NCBI GenBank assembly: GCA_030427485.1 | Contig: JAUICG010000008.1 | Coordinates: forward strand, 1-64,000 | DNA: 64,000 bases | Direction of reading: 5' to 3' | Source: Gammaproteobacteria bacterium | Lineage (GTDB): Bacteria > Pseudomonadota > Gammaproteobacteria > Pseudomonadales > Halieaceae | In this document: in pieces, positions 26,069-34,111 of the stretch | Position numbering within the stretch: position 1 is the first letter of the stretch | Layout of the letters: each line of letters starts with the position of its first letter | Position numbers and translations under genes: made by a program | The notes under the pieces: model-generated | Seen by the model: the letters and a program-made list of their open reading frames with translations, nothing else | What the model was told of the DNA's origin: nothing | The model's database searches: none

Positions 26069-27499
26069 TCAGTTTCGCTGGAAGAGCACCACTGCCTCGC
26101 TGTGACCGGTGTGTGGAAACATGTCGACTGCCGCTGCCCTGGATATGCGGAAACCGGCATCGAGCAAGATCCGCGCGTCTCGCAGCATCGTCGCCGGGTG
26201 GCAGGAGACGTACAGCAGGCGACTCGTACCGGTCTTTGCCAGTGCTTCGCACACCGCCTTCGCGCCCGCTCGCGGCGGATCCAGGATGGCGACATCCGCA
26301 TCGGGCAATCGCACTTCGTCCGTAATGAGATTGAGCGTGGTCGCGTGCACGTTGCCGATGCCGTTGCGCGCGGCATTGGCCCGCACGCGCGATGTCATGC
26401 TGCTGTCACTTTCAAATGTGTGGACGGATTTCGCCTTGCGCGCCAGCGGTAAACTGAAATTACCCACGCCGGCAAACAGGTCGAGGGCGTGTTCATCGCA
26501 GCCTGGGCGCAGCCAGTCCAGGGCCCGTGCCACCAGTGCCGTATTGACGGCCCACTGCGTCTGGGTAAAGTCGCCGGGCAGGTAAGTCAACCGCAGTGCC
26601 GGCGTGGGCGACGAGCCCGCATTGGTGTGCCCCTCGGGTAACAGACAGAGCTCGCCCTCGGACTTGAGCTCCTGCCAGCGTTTCGGGTCGTCGTCATCCG
26701 TGTCATCGAACTGCCCGTCACCACGCGGCTTGTTCACTTTATACAAACGCACGCGCAGGGCGACTACCGGGTATTGCATCACCGCCTCACCCAGGGCTGC
26801 CAGGTTCTTCGCGCCGGGATGTGCGGTAAAGTAGAAACACAGGCCAATCCGGTTGTCGCTGTCGGCATCGATCTCCACTTCCCGCAGGCCCTGCAAACCG
26901 GGCACGCTGCGCAAGCGGTGCGGCAAGGCCTGCAACATGGTGTTAAGCGCCGGGTTCGCCACCAGACACTGCGTTATGTTTACCGCCTCGCGGGAGCGGT
27001 GCTGGCGAAGACCCAGCAGAAAGCCCTGTCGGGCATCGCGTGTGGCCAGCAGGCGCAGCCGGTGCCGGAAGCCGTCGGCCCTGCCGAGAATTGGGGGGTC
27101 GAGTTCACCGGGAAAAACCGGTCGCAGCAGTGCCTGCAGCATTGCCTGCTTGTGTTGCTGCTGCGCTCCCGTCGACCAGTGTTGCAGGCTGCAGCCACCA
27201 CAATTGCCGAAAACGGGGCACTGCGGCTGTACGCGGTCTGCACAGGGCGCTGTATCGGCAACCCTTGCTGTCATCAATGCCTCGTCAAAGCCTTTCCTGA
27301 CCGCCGTGCACTGCGCCCTCACCTGTTCCCCCGCCAGCGCGCCAGTCACAAACACGATCTTGCCGTTGCGACGGGCAACACCGCGGCCCTCCTGGCTCAT
27401 CCGCTCGATGGTCAGTGTATCCTCGCCCCATAAACCGGGCGGCGTTCGCTTGCCGGGCGCCCGGCGGGAAGGTCTGCGAGGTGTCGGCGGCCGGGCCAT
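26069..27499 (-). CDS. rlmD: 23S rRNA (uracil-1939-C5)-methyltransferase RlmD
   Basis: A 476-residue rRNA m5U methyltransferase. A TRAM RNA-binding domain opens the protein (LTIERMSQEGRGVARRNGK). The Fe-S cysteines are QCPVFGNCGGCSLQHW and NITQC. The SAM-binding segment is ALDLFAGVGNFSLPLA, the acidic catalytic region VAILDPPRAGAK, and the nucleophilic Cys is in LLYVSCHPATMLRD; the C-terminal base is HSEAVVLF. An acidic insert (FDDTDDDDPKRW, about residues 262-273) is unusual compared with E. coli RlmD. It follows the S4-domain gene after 11 bases, a sensible RNA-related pair. Confidence 0.95.
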   Translation of the reverse strand: MARPPTPRRPSRRAPGKRTPPGLWGEDTLTIERMSQEGRGVARRNGKIVFVTGALAGEQVRAQCTAVRKGFDEALMTARVADTAPCADRVQPQCPVFGNCGGCSLQHWSTGAQQQHKQAMLQALLRPVFPGELDPPILGRADGFRHRLRLLATRDARQGFLLGLRQHRSREAVNITQCLVANPALNTMLQALPHRLRSVPGLQGLREVEIDADSDNRIGLCFYFTAHPGAKNLAALGEAVMQYPVVALRVRLYKVNKPRGDGQFDDTDDDDPKRWQELKSEGELCLLPEGHTNAGSSPTPALRLTYLPGDFTQTQWAVNTALVARALDWLRPGCDEHALDLFAGVGNFSLPLARKAKSVHTFESDSSMTSRVRANAARNGIGNVHATTLNLITDEVRLPDADVAILDPPRAGAKAVCEALAKTGTSRLLYVSCHPATMLRDARILLDAGFRISRAAAVDMFPHTGHSEAVVLFQRN

Positions 27500-27510
27500 G
27501 CACTGTCTGC

Positions 27511-27723
27511 TCAGGCCAGCTGAACGAGCAGCGATTCGCCGCTGAATTCTATGACATCCCCGGCGACAATCTTTCTGCGCTTGCGGGTTTCGACCGCGCC
27601 ATTGACGCGTACCCGTCCATCGGCGATCAGCAGTTTGGCTTCGCCGCCTGTTGTTACCATGCCCTCAAACTTCAGTATTTTGAAGAGTTCGACGGGCTGC
27701 CTGGTGATCGCTACCGTTCGCAT
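27511..27723 (-). CDS. YbcJ-like S4 RNA-binding protein
   Basis: A 70-residue protein that is almost entirely one S4 RNA-binding domain: VELFKILKFEGMVTTGGEAKLLIADG, then RVNGAVETRKRRKIVAGDVIEF. This is the family of E. coli YbcJ, associated with ribosomal or other RNA. The longer frame begins with a TTG at 27774, but the ATG at 27723 gives the exact family length and start, so I prefer it. Same strand as and 11 bases before rlmD, suggesting one transcript. Confidence 0.88.
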   Translation of the reverse strand: MRTVAITRQPVELFKILKFEGMVTTGGEAKLLIADGRVRVNGAVETRKRRKIVAGDVIEFSGESLLVQLA

Positions 27724-27897
27724 GGCGGGTTCCGGGATAATCAGCACGCAGTGTAGCTGGAAATCCGCTGCCAATCATCGGGGAACTTTACTTGATCTGC
27801 TCGGCACTCTGGTCTTAACTACAGGAGTCATCAGGCGGGCGCCCGTTGGCAGCCGGATTGTTGTTTGGCCTTTATCTACTGGCACAGGAAGAAAAAA

Positions 27898-28296
27898 ATG
27901 AAAATGTTAAGGAGTGTGGCCCTTGGTTTTGCGCTGGCGCTGTTTGTGCCGGTGCTGGCAATCGCGCAGATGGACTTTCTGAAGAACAGCACACCTGAAG
28001 AGCGGGCCACAAAGCTCACCGACATGATGAAGAGTGAGCTCTCGCTGGATGAGAAAACCACTGCGGCTGTGGCTGATATCAATCTCAAATACGCGAAAGA
28101 GGCCCAGACTCTGATGGATTCCAGCGGCACGCAGTTTGGAAAGATCATGACTTTCAGGAAGAATGAGGAGGCCAAGGATGCCGAACTTAAAGAAGTCTTG
28201 AGTCCCGGGCAGTACAGCCAGTACGAGGAGAAAAAGTCGGAGATGCGCGAGGCCGTGAAGCAGAAGCTCGAGGCGAGACAGCAGTCTGGCCAATAA
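27898..28296 (+). CDS. Small secreted helical protein, Spy/CpxP-like in appearance
   Basis: A 132-residue exported protein. A signal peptide (MKMLRSVALGFALALFVPVLAIA, cleaved after Ala) precedes a highly charged, all-helical mature part rich in Lys and Glu: ATKLTDMMKSELSLDEKT, then EEAKDAELKEVLSPGQYSQY. The closing LSPGQYSQYEE resembles the L-T/S-P-x-Q repeats of periplasmic Spy/CpxP-type chaperones, but I cannot prove that relationship. The start is set by an AGGAAG ribosome site nine bases before the ATG. It is 24 bases upstream of the next gene and is probably cotranscribed. Confidence 0.75.
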   Translation: MKMLRSVALGFALALFVPVLAIAQMDFLKNSTPEERATKLTDMMKSELSLDEKTTAAVADINLKYAKEAQTLMDSSGTQFGKIMTFRKNEEAKDAELKEVLSPGQYSQYEEKKSEMREAVKQKLEARQQSGQ

Positions 28297-28320
28297 TACT
28301 GATTCCTGGAGAGAGGCACT

Positions 28321-28911
28321 ATGAGTTTGAGAAAGTCCGATGTCATTTCGGTAACGTCCTTATCACTGTTGCTGGCGGTAGCGCCCGCATTCGCACAGAA
28401 AGCCGGGCAATCCGTGAAGATCAGCACTGGAATCGTTGATAGCGTCCAGCGCGTGACGCTGCAATCGGAGGCGGGCACAGGTGCACTGATCGGAGGTGCG
28501 CTGGGTCTGTTGTCGGCCGGCGGCAAATCGAGCAGCAAGAAGGCGCGCAACACGATCATTGGCGCCGGGGCCGGCGGGGCGCTTGCCAGCGCTTCCCAGG
28601 GCAGTCGCGATGGTGTGGCTTATACCATCCTGACTACGGACGGCAACTCGATTCGCGTTGTTACCGACCAGACGGAAATTCTCAAGGGCGACTGCGTGAT
28701 CGTCGAGGAGAGCGGCAGTACCACCAATGTTCGCCGTGTCACGCCCACCGCTTGCGATGCGGCTTCCGCCAGGGCGCGCGAAGAGCTGATGGGCAGTTTC
28801 CAGACGGAAGCTAACGAGTGCCACAATGCCAAGCAACAACTGGTGGAGGCGACAACAGCTGACGAGGTGGATCTTGCGCGTCGCAAGATGGAAATCCTTT
28901 GCAGTGACTGA
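28321..28911 (+). CDS. Secreted glycine-zipper protein
   Basis: A 196-residue exported protein with a signal peptide ending APAFA. The centre holds two glycine-zipper-like segments (GTGALIGGALGLLSAGG and NTIIGAGAGGALASASQG), a pattern of SlyB/2TM-glycine-zipper proteins that insert in or line the envelope; they are flanked by beta-like segments (VKISTGIVDSVQRVTL, YTILTTDGNSIRVVTDQTEI). There is no lipobox, unlike SlyB. Two Cys pairs (CVIVEES...TACDAA; ECHN...LCSD) could form disulfides. Probably envelope structural; exact role unknown. GAGAGAGGC upstream gives a ribosome site. Confidence 0.7.
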   Translation: MSLRKSDVISVTSLSLLLAVAPAFAQKAGQSVKISTGIVDSVQRVTLQSEAGTGALIGGALGLLSAGGKSSSKKARNTIIGAGAGGALASASQGSRDGVAYTILTTDGNSIRVVTDQTEILKGDCVIVEESGSTTNVRRVTPTACDAASARAREELMGSFQTEANECHNAKQQLVEATTADEVDLARRKMEILCSD

Positions 28912-29034
28912 TTTCCGCTGTCCGGGCAGTGGGAAGTGGTAAAAAGTCGACAATTCCCCAGAAAAGTAGCCAGTTACTGTCCCTATTTGTCGTAAACTGG
29001 AGCGGCCAAGAGGATAAGCAAGGGATGTAACGGG

Positions 29035-29769
29035 GTGAAGGTTTTACTTCGGTCGGGGGTGGCGGCTGCGCTGTTGTTCGCGATGTCCGCTGGTGCGGAC
29101 ACGGGCAGCGTGGTGTTGTTGGCGCACGGCACGGTGCTGTCGAGCGCATCGTCGACAGCGCAAGCCGAGCCGGAAAAGCCGGCGATGAAGATTTTCAAGT
29201 ATACCAACAAGGCGGGCGTGCGTTCGTACTCTGACAGGGCCCCCACGGGCATCAGTTACGAGATCATGCAGTTGTCCTGCTATGCCTGTAACGTCAAATC
29301 CACGCTGGACTGGAACAGGATTCCGCTGTACCTGAACGCCTATGAGGACACCATCAACGCTGCCGCCAGAAAGTACCGGGTAGATCCGGCATTGGTGCGC
29401 GCCGTGATTCACGCGGAGTCGGCGTTTCGTCCCGGCGCGATATCGAAGAAGGGCGCTCTTGGCCTGATGCAATTAATGCCGGCCACCGCGCGTGATATGG
29501 ATGTCGCCGACGCAATGGAGCCCCAGGACAATATATTTGGCGGAGTTCGCTATCTGGCCTGGCTGCTGGAGCAGCACAATGGCAATACAACGCTGGCCAC
29601 GGCCGCCTATAATGCCGGGCCTGGCGCGGTGGAGCGCCATCGGGGCATCCCTCCCTACGAGGAAACCCGGACCTACGTGAAGCGAGTGAAACTGCTGCAT
29701 GAACGTTACAAGTCGGCGGCAAGCAAGACATTTTCCGGACAGTGGATTTCGCAGGCTGACAAATACTAG
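29035..29769 (+). CDS. Lytic transglycosylase with N-terminal DUF4124 segment
   Basis: A 244-residue exported peptidoglycan enzyme. A signal peptide is followed by a DUF4124-like segment (KIFKYTNKAGVRSYSDRAP) and, from about residue 100, an SLT domain: AVIHAESAFRPGAISKKG carries the catalytic Glu, GALGLMQLMPATA is the signature loop, and TAAYNAGPGAVERH the conserved Asn-Ala-Gly motif. It cleaves glycan strands with anhydromuramic ends. The reading starts at GTG 29035. A Cys pair (LSCYACN) sits between the two domains. Confidence 0.9.
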   Translation: MKVLLRSGVAAALLFAMSAGADTGSVVLLAHGTVLSSASSTAQAEPEKPAMKIFKYTNKAGVRSYSDRAPTGISYEIMQLSCYACNVKSTLDWNRIPLYLNAYEDTINAAARKYRVDPALVRAVIHAESAFRPGAISKKGALGLMQLMPATARDMDVADAMEPQDNIFGGVRYLAWLLEQHNGNTTLATAAYNAGPGAVERHRGIPPYEETRTYVKRVKLLHERYKSAASKTFSGQWISQADKY

Positions 29770-29812
29770 CGCAGCGGGCCGGGCCTTCACGCTGTCCGGT
29801 TTACACGCTGCC

Positions 29813-30520
29813 CTATCGCCGCTCCCTCTCCAGCCACTGTTCCAGCTTTTCCTCACCCAGTGGGTGGTCGCCCGGGCGCAGGCGTAAGCTGTCACGTATT
29901 TCCTCCTCGGCATCGGGATTGAGCCAGAGATTGAGAAGAAACACGATGAACATCGCGACGATAGCGCCCGTTCCCGCCAGCAGCATGTCCTTTTGCGCAT
30001 CCCAGACGTCGCCCTGTGTCCCCAGGAAGGCCAGCCCCAACTCCGGCGCGACCTGCGCCGCGGCTTTCCACTCGATGATCTCGTAGATGGCCGAGATGGA
30101 GAAGGTGATATCCACCGGGAAAAAGTAGGCCCAGAATCCCCGCAGTTGCGCGAGGCGGACCAGCACTTCACGCACCGGATAAGCCAGCAGTAAACCAAAA
30201 CAGAAATGCACCAGCCGATCGTACATATTGCGCTCGGCTCCCATCCAGTCCTGCAGGACCTCGCCAAAGGGCACCTCGGCATAGGTATAGTGAGACCCTA
30301 TGACGTGCAGGCACATAAACAGCGTGATTAGCCCATAGGATATGTCGGACAGCCTGAAAACCCGTGCCGTTACCAGCAGTACCGGTACCCAGAAAAAAAT
30401 CAGGTAGTTTTCCAGCAGCCAGTCATCCGGATGAAGCGGCTTCCACGCCGCCCATGCCCAGGTGGCAAGAAAAATGAACAGGAGGGAGAGCCTGAATCCG
30501 TAGCCTTGTTTGGATGCCAT
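29813..30520 (-). CDS. DUF2238 (YjdF-type) membrane protein
   Basis: A 235-residue inner-membrane protein with about six helices, ending in a charged tail. Its conserved features are typical of DUF2238: PLHPDDWLLEN, YDRLVHFCFGLLLAYP, SAIYEIIEWKAA and FLGTQGDVWDAQKDMLL; the pattern of His, Glu and Asp inside the membrane suggests a catalytic or metal site, but the family's role is unknown. I chose the ATG at 30520, which has AAGGT four bases upstream; the longer frame (to 30802) encodes a low-complexity extension that overlaps the divergent hydrolase gene. Confidence 0.85.
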   Translation of the reverse strand: MASKQGYGFRLSLLFIFLATWAWAAWKPLHPDDWLLENYLIFFWVPVLLVTARVFRLSDISYGLITLFMCLHVIGSHYTYAEVPFGEVLQDWMGAERNMYDRLVHFCFGLLLAYPVREVLVRLAQLRGFWAYFFPVDITFSISAIYEIIEWKAAAQVAPELGLAFLGTQGDVWDAQKDMLLAGTGAIVAMFIVFLLNLWLNPDAEEEIRDSLRLRPGDHPLGEEKLEQWLERERR

Positions 30521-30680
30521 ACCTTCACTCGGGTTCTGTGGCGTTTCCGGGATGGGACAGTATATCCGAGTGCGACCAAGTCTGTTTGGCAGCGGGCGCT
30601 GACAGCATATATGATGCGGATACCCGGCGGGACGGGTAGTCGCAGTAGCCAGGCTCGATGTGGGTGACGGGATGAACTGA

Positions 30681-31607
30681 ATGGACAACGATGGACAAGT
30701 CAGCACGGAGTTTGTAGAGGCCAACGGCCTGACGTTTGAAGTCGACAAATGCGGCAGCGGCGACACTTTGGCCCTTTGCCTGCACGGCTTCCCCGAACTC
30801 AACTTTTCCTGGCGCTATCAACTGCCGATGTTGGCGGAGGCTGGTTATGAGGCGTGGGCGCCGAATATGCGGGGCTACGGCGCCAGTTCCCGACCGCTGG
30901 GGGTTGCCAGTTACCACATCGACCGCTTAATGGATGACGTCGCCGGCCTCATTGACGCATCGGGCAAAGAGTCGGTGGTACTGATTGCTCATGACTGGGG
31001 TGCGATCATCGCCTGGCAGTTCGCAATGGAAAAACGGCGAAAGCTGGAGAAGCTGGTAATCTGTAATGTGCCGCATCCGGGTCCCCTGCAGAAAGCGCTG
31101 CGCAAGGGCTTCGCGCAGATCCGGAAGTCCTGGTATGTGCTGTTTTTCCAGATTCCCCGTCTGCCGGAGTTTCTGCTGGGCCTGGGCGGGGCGCGGGCCA
31201 TAGGGAAAATGATCGTGAACAGCAGTGAAAACCCCTCGATGTTTCCGCCCGAGGTCATCGATGTATTTCGTCGCAATGCGAGGCGTCCCGGCGCGTTGAC
31301 CGCGATGCTCAATTATTACCGGGCGATGCTGCGGGGAAGGAGGGCGGTAGCCGCCAGGGGCATGCCGGTAATAGACGTGCCGACGTTGATGATCTGGGGG
31401 GAGGAGGACATTGCCCTGACCCGGGAATCCACCTACGGCACCGGGGAGTATGTCAGTGATTTCAGGATACGCTATCTGCCAGGGGTGTCACATTGGGTGA
31501 ACCAGGAAGCCCCGGAGCCTGTCAATGCGATGATCAGGGCTTTTCTGGCGAATCTTCCCGTGCCGTACCTGGAGTGGCGGATGCACCTGGTGGAGTCTCG
31601 TGATTGA
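30681..31607 (+). CDS. Alpha/beta hydrolase, epoxide-hydrolase-like
   Basis: A 308-residue cytosolic hydrolase. The oxyanion motif is LHGFPELNFSWRYQLP and the nucleophile elbow is LIAHDWGAIIA, with Asp rather than Ser, as in epoxide hydrolases and haloalkane dehalogenases; the catalytic His is likely in LPGVSHWVNQEAPE. LMIWGEEDIALT is the acid-bearing strand. It could open epoxides or dehalogenate small molecules. GGATGA six bases upstream supports the ATG. Its last eight bases overlap the GTG of the ABC ATPase gene, so it is translated with the importer and may act on what it brings in. Confidence 0.88.
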   Translation: MDNDGQVSTEFVEANGLTFEVDKCGSGDTLALCLHGFPELNFSWRYQLPMLAEAGYEAWAPNMRGYGASSRPLGVASYHIDRLMDDVAGLIDASGKESVVLIAHDWGAIIAWQFAMEKRRKLEKLVICNVPHPGPLQKALRKGFAQIRKSWYVLFFQIPRLPEFLLGLGGARAIGKMIVNSSENPSMFPPEVIDVFRRNARRPGALTAMLNYYRAMLRGRRAVAARGMPVIDVPTLMIWGEEDIALTRESTYGTGEYVSDFRIRYLPGVSHWVNQEAPEPVNAMIRAFLANLPVPYLEWRMHLVESRD

Positions 31608-32391
31608 ATCGCCTTCAGCACCCTCCATCGAAGTCCGTGCGTTGAGCAAACGCTTCGCTGACGATGCGCGCGCGGTCATAGATGATTTGTCGTTCTCGGT
31701 GCCAGCGCAGCACAGCCTCTGCCTGCTTGGTCCGTCGGGCTGTGGCAAGACAACGCTTTTGCGCCTGCTGATGGGACTTGAGCAACCCAGCGGCGGAGAG
31801 ATTCGCATACACCCTGAACTCGCGCAGCACATGAGCTATGTTTTCCAGGAGCCGCGCCTGGTGCCCTGGCGCACCTGTCTGGAGAATGTGCTGCTGCCGC
31901 TGGAACTGACAGGGCGCAACGACGAGGCGTCGCGCGCGAATGCCCTCGACCTGTTGCAACAACTCGGACTGCAGGAGCGGCTCCAACATTTCCCGAGCGA
32001 ACTCAGTGGTGGTATGCAGATGCGCGTGGCACTGGCGCGGGCCCTGGTGACCCGGGCGAGGATTGTCTTGCTGGATGAACCGTTCGCGGCACTCGACGAA
32101 CGCACGCGCTTTCGTATGCAGGACTTACTGCTGGCGTTGAAGTCACGCCTGCAGTTGCAGTACGTGTTCGTAACGCATTCCATAGCGGAGGCCGTGTACC
32201 TTGGTGACCGGATTCTGCTGCTGGACGGCTCCGGTCGCGCAAGGGACTGGCGCGAAGTTGATTTCCCCGACAGAAGCCAGCAGCTGAAACTGTCGCCCTC
32301 CTTCAATGCGCTTGTACAAACGTATTCCCAGCTTTTTGGCGAGATGGAAGACAGCAGCGCAATCTCCAATGGCGGCGAGGTGCAGCGTTGA
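31600..32391 (+). CDS. ABC transporter ATPase, NitT/TauT type
   Basis: A 263-residue nucleotide-binding subunit. Walker A is LGPSGCGKTTLLRLL, the Q-loop FQEPRLVPWRTCLENV, the signature ELSGGMQMRVALARAL, and Walker B IVLLDEPFAALDE followed by FVTHSIAEA. The Q-loop -EPRLLPW- form is the mark of the nitrate/sulfonate/bicarbonate and thiamine-precursor (ThiZ-like) family. Start is a GTG overlapping the hydrolase gene by eight bases. Powers the importer with the two proteins encoded next. Confidence 0.93.
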   Translation: MIESPSAPSIEVRALSKRFADDARAVIDDLSFSVPAQHSLCLLGPSGCGKTTLLRLLMGLEQPSGGEIRIHPELAQHMSYVFQEPRLVPWRTCLENVLLPLELTGRNDEASRANALDLLQQLGLQERLQHFPSELSGGMQMRVALARALVTRARIVLLDEPFAALDERTRFRMQDLLLALKSRLQLQYVFVTHSIAEAVYLGDRILLLDGSGRARDWREVDFPDRSQQLKLSPSFNALVQTYSQLFGEMEDSSAISNGGEVQR

Positions 32392-33161
32392 TTGCCCGGT
32401 GCCGGGCATGGATGGCGGACAAATCGCCAGCCTGGATCTTCCTGGCGGTGGTGCTGTCGGTGTGGGAGGCGGTCGTGGCGAAGGAATGGGTGGCCTCGTA
32501 TCTGCTGCCCTCCCCGACACAAATTTTGCAGACCACGCTGGAGATGTGGCCGGAGATCTACGCCGCCACGTTGAGTACCGCGAATTCCATAGCCTGGGGT
32601 CTGGGATGGAGTGCTGTTAGCGGCGTTGCGCTGGCGTTAGTATTTTTTGCAATTCCGATGGTCCGCAGGGCGGTGCTACCTTTTTGCATTTTCTTCCAGA
32701 CCGTACCCATAATCTCTATCGCTCCACTGCTGGTTATCTGGTTCGGTTTCGGTCAGCCGACTGTGCGGGCATCGGCCTTTATCGTGTCGCTTTTTCCAAT
32801 TCTCGCCAATACGCTGACGGGTCTGCAGGAAACCGACCCCCATCTCAAGGAGCTGTTCCGGCTGTATCGGCCTTCGCCCTGGCAGTTGGTTTTCAAATTG
32901 CAGATACCGTCGGCGATTCCCTATATCCTGACGGGAATAAAAATCTCCGCCGGGCTCGCAGTGATTGGCGCTATCGTCGGTGAGTTTATCGCTGGCGGCG
33001 GCCTGGGCAGCCTGATTGATGCGGCGCGTACCCAGCAACGCGTCGACCTGGTGTTCAGCGGTGTGGTGATGTCCAGTGCGCTGGCCCTGCTGCTGGTGTT
33101 TATCATTGAGCTCGCCAGCCGGATATTGCTGCGGGGCAGACCCTACCTGAGGAAAATGTAA
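32388..33161 (+). CDS. ABC transporter permease, NitT/TauT type
   Basis: A 257-residue inner-membrane permease with about six helices; the cytoplasmic coupling loop motif is visible around YRPSPWQLVFKLQIPSAIPYI. Its position between the matching ATPase and binding protein identifies it. Two starts are possible: the TTG at 32388 overlaps the ATPase stop (TTGA coupling), and an ATG at 32412 (MADKSPAW) lies eight codons in. The TTG is chosen because of the overlap. Confidence 0.9.
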   Translation: MIARCRAWMADKSPAWIFLAVVLSVWEAVVAKEWVASYLLPSPTQILQTTLEMWPEIYAATLSTANSIAWGLGWSAVSGVALALVFFAIPMVRRAVLPFCIFFQTVPIISIAPLLVIWFGFGQPTVRASAFIVSLFPILANTLTGLQETDPHLKELFRLYRPSPWQLVFKLQIPSAIPYILTGIKISAGLAVIGAIVGEFIAGGGLGSLIDAARTQQRVDLVFSGVVMSSALALLLVFIIELASRILLRGRPYLRKM

Positions 33162-34108
33162 TGCGCAGACTGTTTGTATTTCTGTTCGCCGCTTTGTTGA
33201 GCTGCCAGCTGCCGGCGCAATCAGCCGCCGTGGGGAAGCCATTGGTGCTGGCGCTGAACTGGAAAGCTGAACCACAGTTTGGCGGCTTCTACGCCGCGGA
33301 GATCGGGGGCTATTATGCGGACAACGGCCTGGACGTCCACATACAGGAGGGCGGCTCGGGAACGCCGACCATACAAATGCTGTTGGCGGGCAGGGTCGAC
33401 TATGCCATCGTCTCGGCGGATGAGGTTGTGATTGCGCGGGCACGGGGTGCTGCTGACATTGTCGCACTGTTCGCCACCTACCAGATTAATCCGCAGGGTG
33501 TGATGACGCACGCCGAGCGCGGATTTGGATCGATTGCGGAAGTGATGCAGAGCGAAGGAGTCCTGCTGTGGCAGGCCGGGCTGCCCTACGCACAGTACCT
33601 GAGGAAGAAGTACGCACCCATGACCGTGGTAACCGCACCCTATCTGGGCGGCATCGGGAATTTCCAGAACGACCCGATGGTGTCACAGCAGTGTTTCGTT
33701 ACCAGCGAGCCACTGACCGCAGCGGCGGCTGGCATAAAAGTGAAGACCTTCCTGGTCGCGGACAGTGGTTACAATCCCTACACGGCCGTGTTGGTTACCC
33801 GGCGTCAACGCTGGGAGGAATCCCCGGCCGAGGTGAAAGCCATGGTGGCCGCGGTACGCAGCGGCTGGAATGATTACCTGCTGGACCCGGGGGAGGCCAA
33901 CGCGACAATGCTGGCGCTCAATCGGGCAATGTCCGCCGAGACCTTTGCGCAAAGCGCGCGGGCGCAGCGTCCCCTGATCAAAACCGAGTCGACCGAACGC
34001 CTCGGCGAAATGACGCAGGATCGCTGGCAGACACTGGCCGATCAGTTACATGAAATCCAGGTGGTGCGCGAGCCCGTTGCCGTCAGCGATGTCCTCGTCG
34101 ACTTGTAG
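33161..34108 (+). CDS. ABC transporter substrate-binding protein, NMT1/THI5-like
   Basis: A 315-residue periplasmic binding protein with a signal peptide ending AQSAA. The N-terminal lobe begins VLALNWKAEPQFGGFYAAEIGGYY, the pattern of NMT1/THI5-like proteins used for thiamine-pyrimidine precursors and, in RibXY-type systems, riboflavin; DYAIVSADEVVIARARGA follows. No enzyme-type Cys/His cluster of true Thi5 is seen, so it is a transporter component. Which vitamin-like ligand it binds cannot be decided here; no TPP or FMN riboswitch is obvious upstream. It overlaps the permease stop by one base (TAATG). Confidence 0.87.
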   Translation: MRRLFVFLFAALLSCQLPAQSAAVGKPLVLALNWKAEPQFGGFYAAEIGGYYADNGLDVHIQEGGSGTPTIQMLLAGRVDYAIVSADEVVIARARGAADIVALFATYQINPQGVMTHAERGFGSIAEVMQSEGVLLWQAGLPYAQYLRKKYAPMTVVTAPYLGGIGNFQNDPMVSQQCFVTSEPLTAAAAGIKVKTFLVADSGYNPYTAVLVTRRQRWEESPAEVKAMVAAVRSGWNDYLLDPGEANATMLALNRAMSAETFAQSARAQRPLIKTESTERLGEMTQDRWQTLADQLHEIQVVREPVAVSDVLVDL

Positions 34109-34111
34109 GGC

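Noticed and set aside
29813-30802. Extended version of the DUF2238 frame (329 codons).
   Set aside because: The extra 94 codons are low-complexity, overlap the divergent hydrolase gene, and a good ribosome site sits at the internal ATG (30520).
33161-34108. Calling the binding protein ThiY or RibY.
   Set aside because: The NMT1/THI5 fold alone does not fix the ligand, no biosynthetic or riboswitch context is visible, and the partner hydrolase argues for caution.
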